64,000 bases of DNA from Phlebiopsis flavidoalba (Eukaryota > Basidiomycota > Agaricomycetes > Polyporales > Phanerochaetaceae): NCBI GenBank assembly GCA_035772785.1, contig JAOCPU010000001.1, forward strand, positions 2,294,001-2,358,000. The letters run 5' to 3'. This document shows, one piece after another, positions 61,006-64,000 of the stretch. Made by a program: the position numbers and the translations under genes. Under the pieces are notes generated by a model that had not been told where the DNA came from, did not search any database, and worked only from the letters and a program-made list of their open reading frames with translations. Position 1 is the stretch's first letter. Each line of letters starts with the position of its first letter.

Positions 61006-62369
61006 TCACGTCTGCTCAATGTCGACAGGGTTCCAACTGATAGCCCCGGCTGCGCCCTTGTCCAACGCATCCAGCGCCGACATATCCTTGGTGGTCAGTT
61101 CGAAGTCGTACAAGTCAGCGTCTTTAGAACGGATTCGCCCAGAGTTCGAGGAAACGAACGAGTGGGATGTGCCTGCATCCGCCCCAAAGTCAGTCAGCAG
61201 ACTTATATTACAATCTACCAAAAATACTACCATTTGAGCGGGCAATCTTTGTTATGGGACCCCGCTTGGAGAGACCATCTCCCCCCCTTGAGCAAAAGAA
61301 TTTTGAGCGGGCTCTTTGTTATGTTTCTTGGCAATCTCTCCGCTTATCACTGGGGGTGGATCCGGAGCTCCTCGGACAAACGGAACAGTAAAGCCTCAAC
61401 CAAGACTCCGTTTTCTCGACAGCATTCCACGATTGGCTTTTGTTGACAGAAACGGATGAAGCTGGAGGAATATGAGCGGATATATCCCCTAGATGGCAAA
61501 AAAAAAATTGCACCTCAATCTGCGTTTGATTGCTGGCAACTCAAGCCCGGCAGATTTGATCTCTTCGATGTGGTGGACGTTACATAGATACCATAGTTAG
61601 CCGCCGTTCTAGGATCATGCAATTTACTTGCTCACTAGTTAGACACGCCAATATCGCGGACTTTGCCAGCCTTCTTTGCGTCTATCAGCGCTCTCCATGG
61701 TCCAGCCGCAGCTTACCATCAGGACCGTTCGCAGCTCTGTGCAATAAATAAAGTCAAAAGTAGTCTGCAATACCAGACATGAGTGTTTTCTAGGTCAAGG
61801 CCTGTGACAAAAACATGCCAAGTCCAGATGCGACCAAACGAATCATTGACGGCTTTTATCGTGGCATCGTAAGTCGCATCTGGGTCTGCAACTTTTGATG
61901 CTGTATATAAGGGAAGTATTTGGGTCGTAGATGTGGCCACAAGTGAGACAAAAAAAAGATTCTCTACTCACGGGGGGGGGACAAAGATTCTGACGCGCCC
62001 TAGGAATTCCATGTGCTCCCGAACGACTTCGCCCACGAACTTCTCATTTTTGTACGCCTGAGCGGTGTCGGCATGTCTATGCAGCGCGCCCCGTCTCAGA
62101 GACCATATCAAAACATCGTAGACACTGACGTCAAACCTGTAACCAACTTTGAATTTCCTCCCGATAGAGAGGGTTTCGTCAGATGCGCAGTGTCTTCTTC
62201 CTTGCCAAAGCCATACGCCACGCCAAAGACCAAGGACTGGGGAATGGCGTTGCCTAAAAGAAAGGAACTGAGTTCAGAACTTCGCTGCATGATTAAGTAT
62301 CCAAGATTTGAAACGTTACTCGCCTGAGGGAAGACGCTTCGAAGAACCCAAGGAAAGCGCTGAAGCCAT
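61006..62369 (-). CDS. Aldo-keto reductase
   Basis: NADPH-dependent reductase of aldehydes and ketones. The start at 62369 gives MASALSLGSSKRLPSG, then a short intron, and NAIPQSLVFGVAYGFGKEED (about 62195-62260). The active-site segment reads ADTAQAYKNEKFVGEVVREH (about 62010-62065), containing the family's catalytic Asp and Tyr. RVRIFVPP precedes an intron whose donor GTGAGTAG adjoins a run of nine G (about 61972-61980). SKVADPDATYDATIKAVNDS then FGR follow (about 61825-61890). Then RALIDAKKAGKVRDIGVSN (about 61636-61695) carries the typical 'GKVRDIGVSN' signature. The C-terminus reads DLYDFELTTKDMSALDALDK then GAAGAISWNPVDIEQT, with the stop at 61006-61008. Several small frame breaks lie in the middle (61250-61640). 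The family is certain; the substrate is not. Confidence 0.85.
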
Positions 62370-62469
62370 GTGCCTTGCAATCTTTGGTGGGGAACAGAGA
62401 ATCCAATAGCATCCTGGGGGAGAGGGGGGGAATAGACCTGCGAAGAGCCTTGCGGCTTCGCCTAGGGCA

Positions 62470-62477
62470 TTATATAT
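62470..62477 (-). promoter_or_regulatory. TATA-like box of the aldo-keto reductase
   Basis: Minus-strand ATATATAA about 100 bases upstream of the proposed ATG at 62369. Confidence 0.3.
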
Positions 62478-62489
62478 TCCACGGGTCTG

Positions 62490-63469
62490 TCATCAACGTG
62501 ACAGCAGCTTTCGGTGTTGGTGTTCAACGACCGACGTTCGAAAAAACATATTTGCCGACACCATACGCGCCAGCTACAAACGCTAATACGACGGGTGCTA
62601 ACGTCACGTCGGTTCTTTTGGGTAGGAGGAGCGATATGCTTTAGCTTCCTACGAGTCAGTGTCTATTCGTTAGGTCAATGACACTGACTAAAAGGTCGTT
62701 AGCTGAATCCGATTCTCCGTGAGTATCGTAGTGCTAGTGACGCGAACGGGACCCCGGAGCGATTATTCTTGCGACCGCAGCAGCGGGTAGTTTAGTGAAC
62801 TATCTGCGGATGGGTCCACTTGCGCGTCCACCTACAAAGCTCGCCCTGGCACCCATCACACTGGCTGTGTCTTAGGATGTAGTAGCACAATGAGCATAGG
62901 ACTGCGATATCATTAGCCAGAGCGAACAATGCTAGTGACCTACGATGTTCCTCACGTATTAGATGATCTGCAAAGGCCCAAAGATCTACGGAGACAGGGA
63001 CAACGAAAGCATGCCCCTCTAGACAAAAGTTTTCTCGGGTTCCCGGACGCAGCCGAGGTGTTTAATGATCAAAGAGATGGTAGGAAGCTGCTGACTTAGA
63101 GTACCATAATATTGAGATATGCGGTTTGCAGACGTGGGCTCGTGTCATCGTTGGATGGATGGATGGATGTAGTACCTCCCAAAGGCACTACGGATGGGCG
63201 TTAACGGCGGAAATAGACCCCTGGATGTACAACTTTAAAAACCAAGGGAGATTTGTCGCGTTGGAGGGCGCTCCCCGACATTCGGAGAGTGCCGGTGCCA
63301 TCAAAGCTCTTGGCGCGGGATGTGGCGTGTCCGCATCCTTCCTCCAAGGTCGCATCTCATAGCGCACAGCTCGTGCTTAGCTTTTGCATCATATATATGT
63401 GGCGCGTGGCGTTGACTCTCAGCTGCGCTGGGGGCAACCCACACGTATTGTGCAGGTAGGGGACACGAG
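62490..63469. other. Intergenic, right flank
   Basis: No protein text recognised. Contains a four-unit GGAT microsatellite at 63152-63169. Adjoins the right-hand repeat. Confidence 0.4.
63152..63169. repeat. Short (TGGA)n microsatellite
   Basis: Four and a half TGGA units in a row, seen directly. Confidence 0.8.
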
Positions 63470-64000
63470 CCCGGACTACAGAACTGACCCAAAGCGGCAT
63501 GTTGGTTTTCGGTTTTTGGCTGTAGTGCCCTCGTGGGAAGGGGCCCAGGGAGTGTCTGATAACGCCGAGGACGGACGAAAGTTCTGCGCTAGGAAGTACG
63601 ACGCACGTGCACCGAAGAGCGTGAAGTTCTCGGTCGACTCCATCTCTCTCAGGATTGTGTCACCGGTGCGAGCGTTGCCTACAATACCAGTGCCAGTCCG
63701 CTTCCCCTCACAAAGCGTTAGAACAACCCACACCTCCTACTCCTACGCTGCCGCTCGCCTGAGACACCACCCACCTGGGCTGACGCCGGCGAAGGACGGA
63801 GGGCCCTTCCCCACCCAGGTCCTTATCGTGCTAAGAAAACTAAGAGGTTGAACGTGCTCTCATAGAGCAGATATCTGAGGTGAAAACCAAGAGCGTCACG
63901 ACAAGACAACCCCCGCCCTACGCGAGGTCCAAAGTCGGGGTCGGTCGGGTCGGGATTGTGGGTGCGCGTGGTGCAGCGGGGTCTGGTCGGCCAGTCCTAG
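63470..64000. repeat. Dispersed repeat, copy B (pair with 55540-55930), cut by window end
   Basis: Same orientation and order as copy A. Shared landmarks are GGCATGTTGGTTTTC, GGTGCGAGCGTTGCCTACA, GGAGGGCCCTTCCCCACCC and the terminal GGTCTGGTCGGCCAGTC. It runs up to the last base, so its right boundary is unknown. A minus-strand frame (63476-63733, TGTGIVGNARTGDTILREM) parallels the text of copy A, which hints at a common coding or transposon origin. Confidence 0.6.

Noticed and set aside
60814..61446. 210-codon plus-strand open frame
   Set aside because: Overlaps the aldo-keto reductase C-terminus on the other strand, which carries real family text.

Overview
The window reads as nuclear DNA of a filamentous basidiomycete, most likely an Agaricomycete. 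Genes are split by many short GT...AG introns of about 50 bases, base composition is balanced, and there are at least six cytochrome P450 genes of the membrane-anchored fungal type. The conserved genes (ABD1-like cap methyltransferase, RSP5-like ligase, MET30-like F-box/WD40 protein, GSK3, complex I 24 kDa subunit) are nuclear fungal genes. I saw no rRNA, convincing tRNA, CRISPR array or prokaryotic operon.

Layout from left to right: an unrecognised minus-strand fragment (about 100-870); an M1 aminopeptidase (1990-5768, minus); an F-box/LRR-like hypothetical gene (6939-8300, plus); P450-1 (9231-11568, plus); unrecognised minus-strand coding segments, some of nuclear-protein character (12300-17515); a possible transposase remnant (17777-17887); P450-2 (18677-21038, plus). 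A compact conserved block follows: ABD1 (21531-24084, minus), RSP5 (24779-27711, minus), MET30-like (29971 to about 32420, minus), GSK3 (33725-35428, minus), the complex I 24 kDa subunit (37637-38695, plus) and a bestrophin-type channel (38815-40914, minus). Then come an unrecognised gene (41418-42929, minus), P450-3 (43186-45882, minus, with a hairpin-rich insertion), a degenerate partial copy of the aminopeptidase (47385-49085), P450-4, P450-5 and P450-6 (49437-59867, all minus) and an aldo-keto reductase (61006-62369, minus). Related repeats at about 55540-55930 and 63470-64000 flank the P450-6/reductase pair.

The conserved core mixes mRNA capping, ubiquitination (a HECT ligase and an SCF adaptor), GSK3 signalling and respiration. 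It is flanked on both sides by P450 genes pointing towards it: plus strand on the left, minus strand on the right. The P450s and the reductase could form a small oxidative-metabolism locus, but I see no terpene synthase, polyketide synthase or peptide synthetase backbone gene. The aminopeptidase on the left and its eroded copy among the right-hand P450s show that both flanks have exchanged or duplicated sequence.

One caution governs the whole annotation. Nearly every gene, including ones that should be essential (GSK3, ABD1, RSP5, complex I subunit), carries small insertions or deletions that break the frame while the protein signature continues in the next frame. That looks like uncorrected long-read assembly error rather than mass pseudogenisation. 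Frameshifts alone are therefore not used here to call a gene dead. CDS spans below are first-to-last coding base including introns. Exon joints were read by eye.
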